Assembly (NCBI RefSeq): GCF_005280195.1
Contig: NZ_SZPR01000010.1
Coordinates: forward strand, 1 to 64,000
Length of the DNA stretch: 64,000 bases
Direction: 5' to 3'
Source: Streptomyces galbus
Lineage (GTDB): Bacteria; Actinomycetota; Actinomycetes; Streptomycetales; Streptomycetaceae
The position numbers and the translations under genes were made by a program. The stretch's first letter is position 1; each line of letters begins with the position of its first letter. The notes below the pieces were generated by a model. That model did no database searches. It was not told the origin of the DNA and saw only the letters and a list, made by a program, of their open reading frames with translations. Below, piece by piece: positions 46,549 to 53,968 of the stretch.

Positions 46549-46792
46549 GTGCTCTCCTGAGCGGGTCGGCAGGGGCGCTCCACCCGGGGTGGAGGGTCGC
46601 TCCGTCGGGGGTGGCGGTGATCGATCGTCCAGCGTAGGGCCGGCGGGCCGCGCCCTCACCCATGATCAGGTCAAGTCACGCCGCGTCACGCCGGGCGCGC
46701 GCGGACGGCCTGCCCGCAGTACGCTCCGGACAGCCCCCGAGCCCGCTGCCCCTCCCCCGTCCGTTGCGTCGACCCCGTGGAAAGGCCCGCCG

Positions 46793-47146
46793 GTGAGCGT
46801 ACGAGTGCGCCGTGTCTACGACGATCCCGAACCCGCCGACGGCCTGCGCGTCCTGGTGGACCGGCTGTGGCCGCGGGGCGTGTCCAAGGACGTCGCCCAC
46901 GTCGACGAGTGGCCCAAGGGCCTCACCCCGTCCGCGGAGCTGCGCCGCTGGTACCACGCGGGCGAGGGCTCCTACGAGGAGTTCGCCGGCCGCTACGAGG
47001 AGGAGCTCGCCGCGCCCGGGGCGGCCGAACTCCTGGACGGGCTGCGGGAGTCGGCCCGCAAGGGGTCAGTGACCCTGCTGACGTCGGCGAAGGACCCGGA
47101 GCACAGCCACGCGGCGGTGCTGGCCCGGCTGGTGCGGGAGGGCTAG
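46793..47146 (+). CDS. DUF488 family protein
   Basis: Encodes 117 residues: VRVRRVYDDPEPADGLRVLV at the start, then RLWPRGVSK, the family signature, and VTLLTSAKDPEHSHAAVLA at the end. DUF488 proteins are small alpha/beta proteins, often near heme or nitrite genes; the function is not established. The GTG start (MSVRVRRV) is chosen by family alignment; the frame is open upstream for over 350 nt. The divergent gap to the M1 peptidase (46549-46792) includes the short repeat GTCACGCCG-CGTCACGCCG near 46674. Confidence 0.85.
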   Translation: MSVRVRRVYDDPEPADGLRVLVDRLWPRGVSKDVAHVDEWPKGLTPSAELRRWYHAGEGSYEEFAGRYEEELAAPGAAELLDGLRESARKGSVTLLTSAKDPEHSHAAVLARLVREG

Positions 47147-47209
47147 GGGGCGTCTGACCTGCGGGGCGCCTGCTCCCGGGTCTCCCGGGTCCATTCCCGT
47201 CCGTTCCTC

Positions 47210-48883
47210 TCACGCCGTCTGCTGCGCCGCCGCCCGGCCCGCCGCGCGCCCCGAGAACAGGCAGCCGCCGAGGAAGGTGCCCTCGAGGGCGTTGTAGCCG
47301 TGCACGCCGCCGCCGCCGAAGCCGGCCACCTCGCCGGCGGCGTAAAGCCCGTCGACCGGGGTGCCGTCGGCGCCGAGGGCGCGCGAGTCGAGGTCGGTCT
47401 GGATGCCGCCGAGCGTCTTGCGGGTGAGGACGTGCAGCTTGACGCCGACGAGCGGTCCGGCGGCCGGGTCGAGGATGCGGTGCGGGGCGGCGACGCGGCC
47501 GAGGCGGTCGCCGAGGTAGCGGCGCGCGTTGCGGATGCCCTGCACCTGGGCGTCCTTGGCGTACGGGTTGTCGATCTGCAGGTCCCGCGCCCGGACCTGA
47601 CGACGCATCAGGTCGGCGTCCAGGAGCGGCTCGTCGGTGAGGCCGTTCATCTTCTCGACGAGCCGCTCCAGGGTGTCGGCGACGACGAAGTCCGCGCCCC
47701 GGTCGAGGAACGCCTGCACGGGACCGGGGGCGCCCTTGCCGAGGACCCGGTCGCGCAGGACCGCCCGGCGGTCCTTGGCGGTGATGTCCGGGTTCTGCTC
47801 GGAGCCGGACAGCGCGAACTCCTTCTCCACGATCCGCCGGCTGAGGACGAACCAGGAGTGGTCGTACCCGGCGATGTCCTCGGTGGTGCGCAGGTGGCGC
47901 AGGGTGCCGAGGGTGTCGTAGCCGGGCAGGCACGGGTCGGGCAGCCGGCGGCCGAGGGCGTCGAACCACATCGAGGACGGGCCGGGCAGGATGCGGATGC
48001 CGTGGCCGGGCCAGACCGGGTCCCAGTTGCGCACGCCCTCGGTGTAGTGCCACATGCGGTCGCGGTTGACGAGGCGGACGCCGGCCCGGGCGCTGATGTC
48101 GAGCATGCGGCCGTCGACGTAGGCGGGCACGCCGGTGACCATCCGGGCGGGCGGGGTGCCGAGCCGTGCGGGCCAGTGGCGGCGCACGACGTCGTGGTCG
48201 GCGCCGATGCCGCCCGAGGTGACGATCACGGCCTGGGCGGTCAGTTCGAAGGTGCCGACCGCCTCGCGGCTGGAGGCGACGCCGCGCGGTGCGTCGTCCG
48301 GGGCGAGGACGGTGCCGCGCACGCCACGCGCCGCGCCCTGCTCCAGCACCAGTTCGTCCACCCGGTGGCGGTGGAGGAAGGTGAGCAGGCCGTCCCGGGC
48401 GGCCTGCCGGGCGTAGCGGACGAACGGCTCGACGACACCGGTGCCCGTGCCCCAGGCGATGTGGAAGCGGGGCACGGAGTTGCCGTGGCCGTCCGCGCGC
48501 AGGTCGCCGCGCTCGGCCCAGCCGACCGTGGGCAGCAGCTTGATGCCGTGCCCCTCCAGCCAGACGCGCTTCTCCCCCGCCGCGAACTCGACGTAGGCCC
48601 GCGCCCAGCGCACGGCCCAGGAGTCCTCGTCGTCCAGGCGGTCGAACCCGGCGCTGCCCTGCCAGTCGTTCCAGGCCAGGTCGAGGGAGTCCTTGACGCC
48701 GAGGCGGCGCTGCTCGGGCGAGTCGACGAGGAACAGCCCGCCGAAGGACCAGAACGCCTGGCCGCCGAGGTTGGCGGCGTTCTCCTGGTCGACCAGGGCG
48801 ACCCGCCGGCCCCGGCTGGTGAGCTCGTGTGCGGCGACCAGGCCGGCGAGGCCCGCTCCGACGACGATGACGTCCGCGTCCAT
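47210..48883 (-). CDS. FAD-dependent dehydrogenase (KsdD / fumarate-reductase-like)
   Basis: Encodes 557 residues. FAD motif VIVVGAGLAGLVAAHEL (5-21), a glycine-rich loop AANLGGQAFWSFGGLF, HGYNALEGTFLGGCLFSGRAAG near the end (cut: GYNALEGTFLGGCLFSG), and a central catalytic region of the FAD_binding_2 family. These are dehydrogenases of steroid delta-1 or related 3-keto substrates; activity here is not assigned. The gene lies 23 nt downstream of a TetR gene on the same strand, so autoregulation of the pair is likely. AAGGAA precedes the ATG. Confidence 0.85.
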   Translation of the reverse strand: MDADVIVVGAGLAGLVAAHELTSRGRRVALVDQENAANLGGQAFWSFGGLFLVDSPEQRRLGVKDSLDLAWNDWQGSAGFDRLDDEDSWAVRWARAYVEFAAGEKRVWLEGHGIKLLPTVGWAERGDLRADGHGNSVPRFHIAWGTGTGVVEPFVRYARQAARDGLLTFLHRHRVDELVLEQGAARGVRGTVLAPDDAPRGVASSREAVGTFELTAQAVIVTSGGIGADHDVVRRHWPARLGTPPARMVTGVPAYVDGRMLDISARAGVRLVNRDRMWHYTEGVRNWDPVWPGHGIRILPGPSSMWFDALGRRLPDPCLPGYDTLGTLRHLRTTEDIAGYDHSWFVLSRRIVEKEFALSGSEQNPDITAKDRRAVLRDRVLGKGAPGPVQAFLDRGADFVVADTLERLVEKMNGLTDEPLLDADLMRRQVRARDLQIDNPYAKDAQVQGIRNARRYLGDRLGRVAAPHRILDPAAGPLVGVKLHVLTRKTLGGIQTDLDSRALGADGTPVDGLYAAGEVAGFGGGGVHGYNALEGTFLGGCLFSGRAAGRAAAQQTA

Positions 48884-48906
48884 GGGCGTCCGTTCCTTCC
48901 TGGAGG

Positions 48907-49602
48907 TCATGCCCCGGGGGTTGGGCCCGGGGTTCGTCGACCGTGGGCCGACGGTGTGTGGGTGTGTGCCGGGGCCCGGGTGGCCGGCGGGGGCGTGGGG
49001 GGTGCGGCGAGGAGGGCCGTGAGGAGCTGCTTGAGCCACGCGCGCGCGGCGTCCACGTCCTTGTCCAGCAGGAGTTGGGTGGTCACGCCGTCGTAGGCGG
49101 CGACCACGGCCCGGGCGGCGCCCTCGGCGCCACCGAGCACGGCGGGCAGGGGGGTGGGGCCCTGGGCGCGGGCGAGCCGGTCCGCGACGGCCCGGCGCAG
49201 CCGCGCTCGGTGGTCGAGGAGGGAACGGGCGACGGCGGGCTCGCGTGCCGCGCGCACCAGGAAGTCGGTCTTGACCAGCAGCCAGTCCACGTCCAGCAGG
49301 AGCACCTCGGTGACCCGGTCCACGGCGGCGGTCACGTCGAGGCCGGGCCCGTCCTGGGCGAGGGCGTCGGCGACCTGCCGGGCGATGAGGTCGGCGCGCT
49401 CCTGGTAGAGGGCGAAGAACAGCTCGTCGAGGGTGGCGAAGTTGGAGTAGAAGGCGCCCCGGCTGAAGCCGGCGGCCTCGCAGACCTCCTCGATCGACAC
49501 CCGCCCGAACCCCTTGGCGGCGAACACCGTGAACGCCGCGTCGAGCAGCCGGGCGCGGGTGCGGATCCGGCGCCGGGTGACGCGCTTGGCGCCGTCGTCC
49601 AC
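48907..49602 (-). CDS. TetR-family regulator of the adjacent dehydrogenase
   Basis: Encodes 231 residues. HTH region (about 15-60): RTRARLLDAAFTVFAAKGFG, VSIEEVCEAAGFSRGAFY. The C-terminal ligand-binding domain is followed by a low-complexity Pro/Thr/His tail (about 200-231). The GTG start is followed at once by the HTH. It is first gene of a pair with the FAD dehydrogenase (23 nt). Two perfect palindromes lie upstream (49617-49651), fitting an autoregulatory operator. It is also divergent from the AlkB-like gene. Confidence 0.88.
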   Translation of the reverse strand: MDDGAKRVTRRRIRTRARLLDAAFTVFAAKGFGRVSIEEVCEAAGFSRGAFYSNFATLDELFFALYQERADLIARQVADALAQDGPGLDVTAAVDRVTEVLLLDVDWLLVKTDFLVRAAREPAVARSLLDHRARLRRAVADRLARAQGPTPLPAVLGGAEGAARAVVAAYDGVTTQLLLDKDVDAARAWLKQLLTALLAAPPTPPPATRAPAHTHTPSAHGRRTPGPTPGA

Positions 49603-49616
49603 GGCTCACCTCCATC

Positions 49617-49651
49617 GGATACGGCAACGTATCCGATACACCGGTGTATCG
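49617..49651. promoter_or_regulatory. Paired TetR-type operators
   Basis: GGATACG-GCAA-CGTATCC (49617-49634) and CGATACACCGGTGTATCG (49634-49651) are both perfect inverted repeats, sharing one base, and built on GATAC/GTATC half-sites. They lie 15 nt upstream of the TetR GTG and 79 nt before the AlkB-like gene. Likely binding sites for two TetR dimers, overlapping both promoters. Confidence 0.72.
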
Positions 49652-49729
49652 AACAGCCCCTTGAGGCGACGGAACGGCGGCCGCGGCGGCGACGGGAACA
49701 CATTTTCGATTAAGGAGTACGCTGGTCCC

Positions 49730-50362
49730 ATGACCAGGCACCACCTCCAGGGTTCCCTCTTCGACCAGGCCGAGGACCTGCGGCTCGGCCCGCTCGACGG
49801 CATCCGCCGCACCGTGCTCGGCGCGGGCGCCTGGATCGACGTGCTGCCCGGCTGGCTCACCGGTTCGGACGCGCTGTTCGAGGAGCTGGCCACCGGCGTC
49901 CCGTGGCGCGAGGAGCGCCGCCAGATGTACGACAACGTCGTGGCCGTCCCGCGCCTGCTGGCCTTCTACGGCGCCGAGGACCCGCTCCCCCACCCCGTGC
50001 TCGACGAGGCCCGCGCCGCGCTCACCGCGCACTACGCCGAGGAGCTGGGCGAGCCGTTCGCCACGGCGGGCCTGTGCCACTACCGCGACGGCCGGGACAG
50101 CGTGGCCTGGCACGGCGACCGCATCGGCCGCGGCGCCCGGCAGGACACCATGGTCGCGATCCTCTCCGTCGGCGCCCCGCGCGACCTGCTGCTGCGCCCC
50201 GCGCACGGCGGCGGCCAGACGGTGCGGCGCCCGCTGGGCCACGGCGACCTGATCGTCATGGGCGGCTCCTGCCAGCGCACCTGGGAGCACTGCGTCCCCA
50301 AGAGCACCCGGGCCACGGGCCCCCGCATCAGCATCCAGTTCCGCCCGCGGGGCGTGCGCTGA
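49730..50362 (+). CDS. AlkB-family 2-oxoglutarate/Fe(II) dioxygenase
   Basis: Encodes 210 residues. Iron ligands AWHGDRIG (H128, D130) and WEHCVPK (H187); the 2-oxoglutarate-binding arginines lie in GPRISIQFRPR (R199, R205). The pattern LCHYRDGRDSVAWHGD is typical of AlkB-like proteins, which remove alkyl groups from nucleic acids; specificity unknown. TAAGGAG lies 12 nt upstream of the ATG. Divergent from the TetR gene, with the operators in the shared gap, so it may be part of that regulon. Confidence 0.88.
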   Translation: MTRHHLQGSLFDQAEDLRLGPLDGIRRTVLGAGAWIDVLPGWLTGSDALFEELATGVPWREERRQMYDNVVAVPRLLAFYGAEDPLPHPVLDEARAALTAHYAEELGEPFATAGLCHYRDGRDSVAWHGDRIGRGARQDTMVAILSVGAPRDLLLRPAHGGGQTVRRPLGHGDLIVMGGSCQRTWEHCVPKSTRATGPRISIQFRPRGVR

Positions 50363-50459
50363 GCCCAGGACCGCCCCCCGGTGACGGCCCCCGGGACGGT
50401 TCTGCTTTGCTGTCCCCCGCAACCCCGCAACGCTTCTTATCACTTCCGACGGGACGGCC

Positions 50460-51224
50460 ATGGGCGCAGACATCCAGCAGGTCGGCGACGGCATCCACCT
50501 GGTGCACGGCAGCAACACCAACTGGGTGATCCTCGGCGAGGGCGACGCGGTCACCCTGATCGACACCGGGTATCCCGGCGACCGCGGGCTGCTCCTGGAA
50601 TCCTTGGCCGCGGTGGGCAGTTCACCGGAGGCGGTGGCCGCCGTGCTGATCACCCACGCGCACACCGACCACCTCGGCTCGGCCGAGTACCTGCGCGCCG
50701 CCCACGGCACCCCCGTCCTCCTGCACGAGGCCGAAGTGCCGCACGCCCGGCGCGAGTTCCTGCACCAGGTGAGCGTCGGGACGGTGCTCAGGAACGGCTG
50801 GCGGCCCGGGGTGCTGCCGTGGGCCGTGCACGCGATCCGCTCGGGCGGGACCGCGCACGTGCCGGTCACCGACCCGGCGCCGTTCCCCTCCGGCGGGCCG
50901 CACGGCCCCTACGGCCCGCTCGACCTGCCCGGCCGCCCCGTGCCGGTGCACACCCCCGGCCACACCCTGGGCCACTGCGCCTACCACCTGCCCGAGGCGG
51001 GCGTGGTGGTCTCCGGGGACGCCCTGGTCAGCGGGCACCCGACGTCGCGCGTCCGGGGGCCGCAGCTGCTGCCGGACATGTTCCACCACGAGCGGGAGCG
51101 CTCCGTGGCCTCCCTCGCGGTGTTCGAGGAGCTGGACGCCGACGTCCTGCTGCCCGGTCACGGCCCGGTCCACCGGGGCTCCGTGCGCGACGCCGCGCTC
51201 CGGGCCCGCGAACGCGCCGTCTAG
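50460..51224 (+). CDS. Metallo-beta-lactamase-fold hydrolase
   Basis: Encodes 254 residues. Zinc motif LITHAHTDHLGSAEYL (H66, H68, D70, H71), later metal ligands in TPGHTLGHCAYHL (about 162-174), SGDALVSG and LLPGHGPVHRG. Glyoxalase II-like or generic MBL hydrolase; the substrate is unknown. The ATG follows GACGGGACGGCC without a strong SD. The DUF4032 gene starts 9 nt after the stop, so the two are probably in one transcript. Confidence 0.88.
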   Translation: MGADIQQVGDGIHLVHGSNTNWVILGEGDAVTLIDTGYPGDRGLLLESLAAVGSSPEAVAAVLITHAHTDHLGSAEYLRAAHGTPVLLHEAEVPHARREFLHQVSVGTVLRNGWRPGVLPWAVHAIRSGGTAHVPVTDPAPFPSGGPHGPYGPLDLPGRPVPVHTPGHTLGHCAYHLPEAGVVVSGDALVSGHPTSRVRGPQLLPDMFHHERERSVASLAVFEELDADVLLPGHGPVHRGSVRDAALRARERAV

Positions 51225-51233
51225 GGTCGGTCC

Positions 51234-52472
51234 ATGGCTCTGCAGATCAGCGCGACCAACCCGGAGCACCCGGCGCTGCTCCTGGAACTGCCCTGGCAGC
51301 TCCCGCTGGAGGAGTGGCCGGAGGACGTCCTGGTCCCCCTGCCCCGCGGCATCTCCCGCCACGTCGTGCGCTACGCCCGCGCCGGCGAGGAGGTCATCGC
51401 CGTCAAGGAGCTCGCCGAGCGGCCCGCGCTGCGCGAGTACGAGCTGCTGCGCGACCTCGACCGGCTCGGCATCCCCGCCGTGGACCCGCTCGCCGTGGTC
51501 ACCGGCCGCACGGACGGGGCCGGCGAGCCCCTGGAACCGGTGCTCGTCACCCGGCACCTGGGCGGCTCCATGCCGTACCGCTCGATGTTCGAGACGACCA
51601 TGCGGCCCGCGACCATGCACCGGCTCATGGACGCCCTCGCCGTCCTGCTGGTGCGCCTGCACCTCGCGGGGTTCGCCTGGGGCGACTGCTCGCTGTCCAA
51701 CACGCTCTTCCGGCGCGACGCGGGCGCCTACGCCGCCTACCTCGTGGACGCCGAGACCGGCGACCTGCACCCCCGGCTCAGCCCCGGCCAGCGCGACTAC
51801 GACCTCGACCTGGCCCGGGTGAACATCAGCGGCGAGCTGCTCGACCTGGAGGCCTCCGGCGCGCTGCACCCGTCGGTGGACCCGATCGCGTTCGGCCAGG
51901 AGATCTGCGCCCGCTACCGCGGACTGTGGGAGGAGCTGACCCGCACGTCCGTCTACCCGGCGGGCAAGTACCACTACATCGAGCGCCGGATACGCCGGCT
52001 CAACGAGCTCGGCTTCGACGTGGCCGAGATGCAGATCGAGCACTCCTCCAACGGCCACACGGTGACCTTCGTGCCGAAGGTCGTCGACGCCGGCCACCAC
52101 CAGCGCCAGCTGCTGCGGCTGACCGGCCTGGACGCCGAGGAGAACCAGGCGCGGCGGCTGCTGAACGACCTGGAGAGCTGGATGGCCACCCAGGACGACC
52201 ACGCCCCCGGCGACCCGCTCGCCGCCCGGCCCGAGGTGCTGGCGCACCGGTGGGTGCGGGACGTCTTCCGCCCCACCGTGCGCTCCGTGCCGGTCGAGCT
52301 GCGCGGCTCGATGGACCCGGCGGAGATCTACCACGAGCTGCTGGAGCACCGCTGGTACCTGTCCGAGCGCGCCCAGCACGACATCGGGCTCGACACGGCC
52401 GTCGAGGACTACATCACGAACATCCTCCCCAAGGCCCGCGAGACCCTGGCACCGACCGTCCCCGAGGACTGA
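51234..52472 (+). CDS. DUF4032 protein with kinase-like core
   Basis: Encodes 412 residues. The N-terminal half has kinase-like marks: lysine in VIAVKELAER (K58), a catalytic-loop-like WGDCSLSNTL (D151, N156) and a metal-site-like VDAETGDL (D172), as in lipopolysaccharide-kinase-fold proteins. The C-terminal half is DUF4032-type: PAGKYHYIERRIRRLNELGF, then the SMDPAEIYHELLEHRWYLSE region. It is the usual length for the family. Function is unknown; the kinase-like residues suggest a small-molecule or lipid kinase. It follows the MBL gene closely and is ended by a hairpin at the convergent stop. Confidence 0.82.
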   Translation: MALQISATNPEHPALLLELPWQLPLEEWPEDVLVPLPRGISRHVVRYARAGEEVIAVKELAERPALREYELLRDLDRLGIPAVDPLAVVTGRTDGAGEPLEPVLVTRHLGGSMPYRSMFETTMRPATMHRLMDALAVLLVRLHLAGFAWGDCSLSNTLFRRDAGAYAAYLVDAETGDLHPRLSPGQRDYDLDLARVNISGELLDLEASGALHPSVDPIAFGQEICARYRGLWEELTRTSVYPAGKYHYIERRIRRLNELGFDVAEMQIEHSSNGHTVTFVPKVVDAGHHQRQLLRLTGLDAEENQARRLLNDLESWMATQDDHAPGDPLAARPEVLAHRWVRDVFRPTVRSVPVELRGSMDPAEIYHELLEHRWYLSERAQHDIGLDTAVEDYITNILPKARETLAPTVPED

Positions 52473-52501
52473 GCCGCGGCCGCGTCGACCGGCCGCCTCA
52501 G
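52469..52501. terminator. Hairpin covering both stop codons of convergent genes
   Basis: CTGAG (52469-52473) pairs with CTCAG (52497-52501); inside, GCGGCCG (52476-52482) pairs with CGGCCGC (52490-52496), loop CGTCGAC. The DUF4032 TGA and the universal stress protein stop lie in the outer stem. Confidence 0.65.
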
Positions 52502-53370
52502 CGCGGCGGGACGACCGCCACCGGGCAGTCGGCGTGGTGCAGCATCCCGTGCGCCACGGACCCGATCCGGGCGCCGATGGCGGTGCGGTGCGCGCGGCGG
52601 CCGACGACCAGGAGCTGGGCCCGGCCGGACACCGACAGCAGCACCTGGGCCGCGCTGCCCATCTCCACGTGCTCGACGACCGGCACGTCCGGGAACCGCT
52701 CCCGCCACGGTGCCAGCGCCGCCGCGAGCGCCTGCCGCTCGAACGGCTCCAGGCCGCCCGCCTCGTCGAGCAGCCGCAGCGAGCCGGGGCTGTAGGCGAA
52801 CACCGGCGGCAGCGTCCAGGCCCGCACGGCCCGCACCGAGGCGCCACGCGCGGCGGCCGTCTCGAACGCGAACCGCAGGGCGGCCGCGCTGTCCTCGGGC
52901 TCGCCCTGCTGGCCGACGACGACCTCGTGCCCGGCCACCTCGTCGGACGCCTTGTCGCCGGAGCGCACCGACACCACGGGGCAGGCGGCCTCGGTGATCG
53001 CCTGCTGGCCGACGGAGCCCAGCAGGAACCCGACGAACGGGCCGTGGCCGCGCGAGCCGAGGACCAGCATCCCGGCTCCCCGGGCGGCGTCCAGGAGCGT
53101 GTCGGCGGGCGGGCCCTCCAGCACGTCGGTGGTCACCTCCAGCGCGGGGTGCCGTCCGGCGACCGTGCGTACCGCTCCCGCGACGCCCTCGCGCACCCAG
53201 CGCTCCTGGGAGGCGCGGTCCGCCACGTCGGGCGCCGCGTCCGGCTGGAACTCCCAGACGTGCACGACGCGCAGCGCCGCGTCCCGTCGTACGGCCTCGC
53301 GGGCCGCCCAGGCGAGCGCGGCGAGGCTCTCGTCCGTCCCGTCGACTCCCGCGGTGATCGGGCCCGTCAT
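52498..53370 (-). CDS. Universal stress protein (tandem USP domains)
   Basis: Encodes 290 residues, two UspA-type domains. Domain 1 (about 1-140) has the ATP-binding pattern GSRGHGPFVGFLLGSVGQQ; domain 2 (about 148-290) ends GRRAHRTAIGARIGSVAHG, both with G-x2-G-x9-G(S/T) character (the second has some changes). Tandem USPs bind ATP and respond to hypoxia, stress or starvation in actinobacteria. The ATG is well supported by GAGGAG. A GT-rich tract lies just upstream of the start codon (53383-53421). It sits near the redox/signalling operon, but the strand is opposite. Confidence 0.9.
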   Translation of the reverse strand: MTGPITAGVDGTDESLAALAWAAREAVRRDAALRVVHVWEFQPDAAPDVADRASQERWVREGVAGAVRTVAGRHPALEVTTDVLEGPPADTLLDAARGAGMLVLGSRGHGPFVGFLLGSVGQQAITEAACPVVSVRSGDKASDEVAGHEVVVGQQGEPEDSAAALRFAFETAAARGASVRAVRAWTLPPVFAYSPGSLRLLDEAGGLEPFERQALAAALAPWRERFPDVPVVEHVEMGSAAQVLLSVSGRAQLLVVGRRAHRTAIGARIGSVAHGMLHHADCPVAVVPPR

Positions 53371-53382
53371 GCGGCTGCTCCT

Positions 53383-53421
53383 CGTGTTCGTGTGTGCGTT
53401 TGTGTGTCTGCGTGTCTGCGT
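53383..53421. repeat. GT-rich alternating purine/pyrimidine tract
   Basis: Short repeats of TGTG, TGCG and GTCTGCGT fill 39 bp just upstream of the universal stress protein start, in a gap of 113 nt. Such alternating tracts can form Z-DNA and are unusual in a genome this G+C-rich. Confidence 0.55.
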
Positions 53422-53483
53422 CAGGGGTGGCGTGATCGAAAACGTCTCGCACAGTGTTCCCCACCGTGCCTACGCTGACCGTC

Positions 53484-53843
53484 ATGACGCTGGAATGGGA
53501 GCAGGTCGTCGTCGACGCGCACGATCCGCGGGCGCTGGGCCGCTGGTGGGCCGAGGCGCTCGGCTGGGCGGTGGTCGACGACAGCCCCGACGAGTACGAG
53601 ATCCGGCCCGCGCCCGACCGGCTGCCCGGCCTGCTGTTCGGCCGCAGCCCCGACGGCAAGGCGGGCAAGAACCGGCTGCACCTGGACTTCCGGCCCGTGG
53701 ACCAGCGCGCGGAGGTCGAGCGGCTGCTGGCGCTCGGCGCCCGGCACGCCGACGTCGGCCAGAGCGGCGACGAGCCCTGGGTGGTGCTCGCCGACCCCGA
53801 GGGCAACGAGTTCTGCGTGCTCGGACCCCGCCGGCAGTCCTGA
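53484..53843 (+). CDS. VOC-family (glyoxalase/bleomycin-resistance fold) protein
   Basis: Encodes 119 residues. One beta-alpha-beta VOC module plus part of a second: WEQVVVDAHDPRALGRWWAE, NRLHLDFRPVD, and DPEGNEFCVLGP with the metal-ligand-like Glu. These small proteins resemble Glyoxalase_6 members in actinobacteria; the substrate is unknown. The ATG is selected (an earlier one would add ten residues with no homology). It lies 125 nt before the receiver-flavoprotein gene. Confidence 0.82.
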   Translation: MTLEWEQVVVDAHDPRALGRWWAEALGWAVVDDSPDEYEIRPAPDRLPGLLFGRSPDGKAGKNRLHLDFRPVDQRAEVERLLALGARHADVGQSGDEPWVVLADPEGNEFCVLGPRRQS

Positions 53844-53968
53844 GCACTTACCGCAGACCGGCACCGGACAGCACGACACGACGATCGAACATACGATGGG
53901 CAGCGAGCCGGCCCGGCGACCCCGGCGGGTCACCGGCCGCACTGCCGATCACTCGGGGTGGGAGACGT

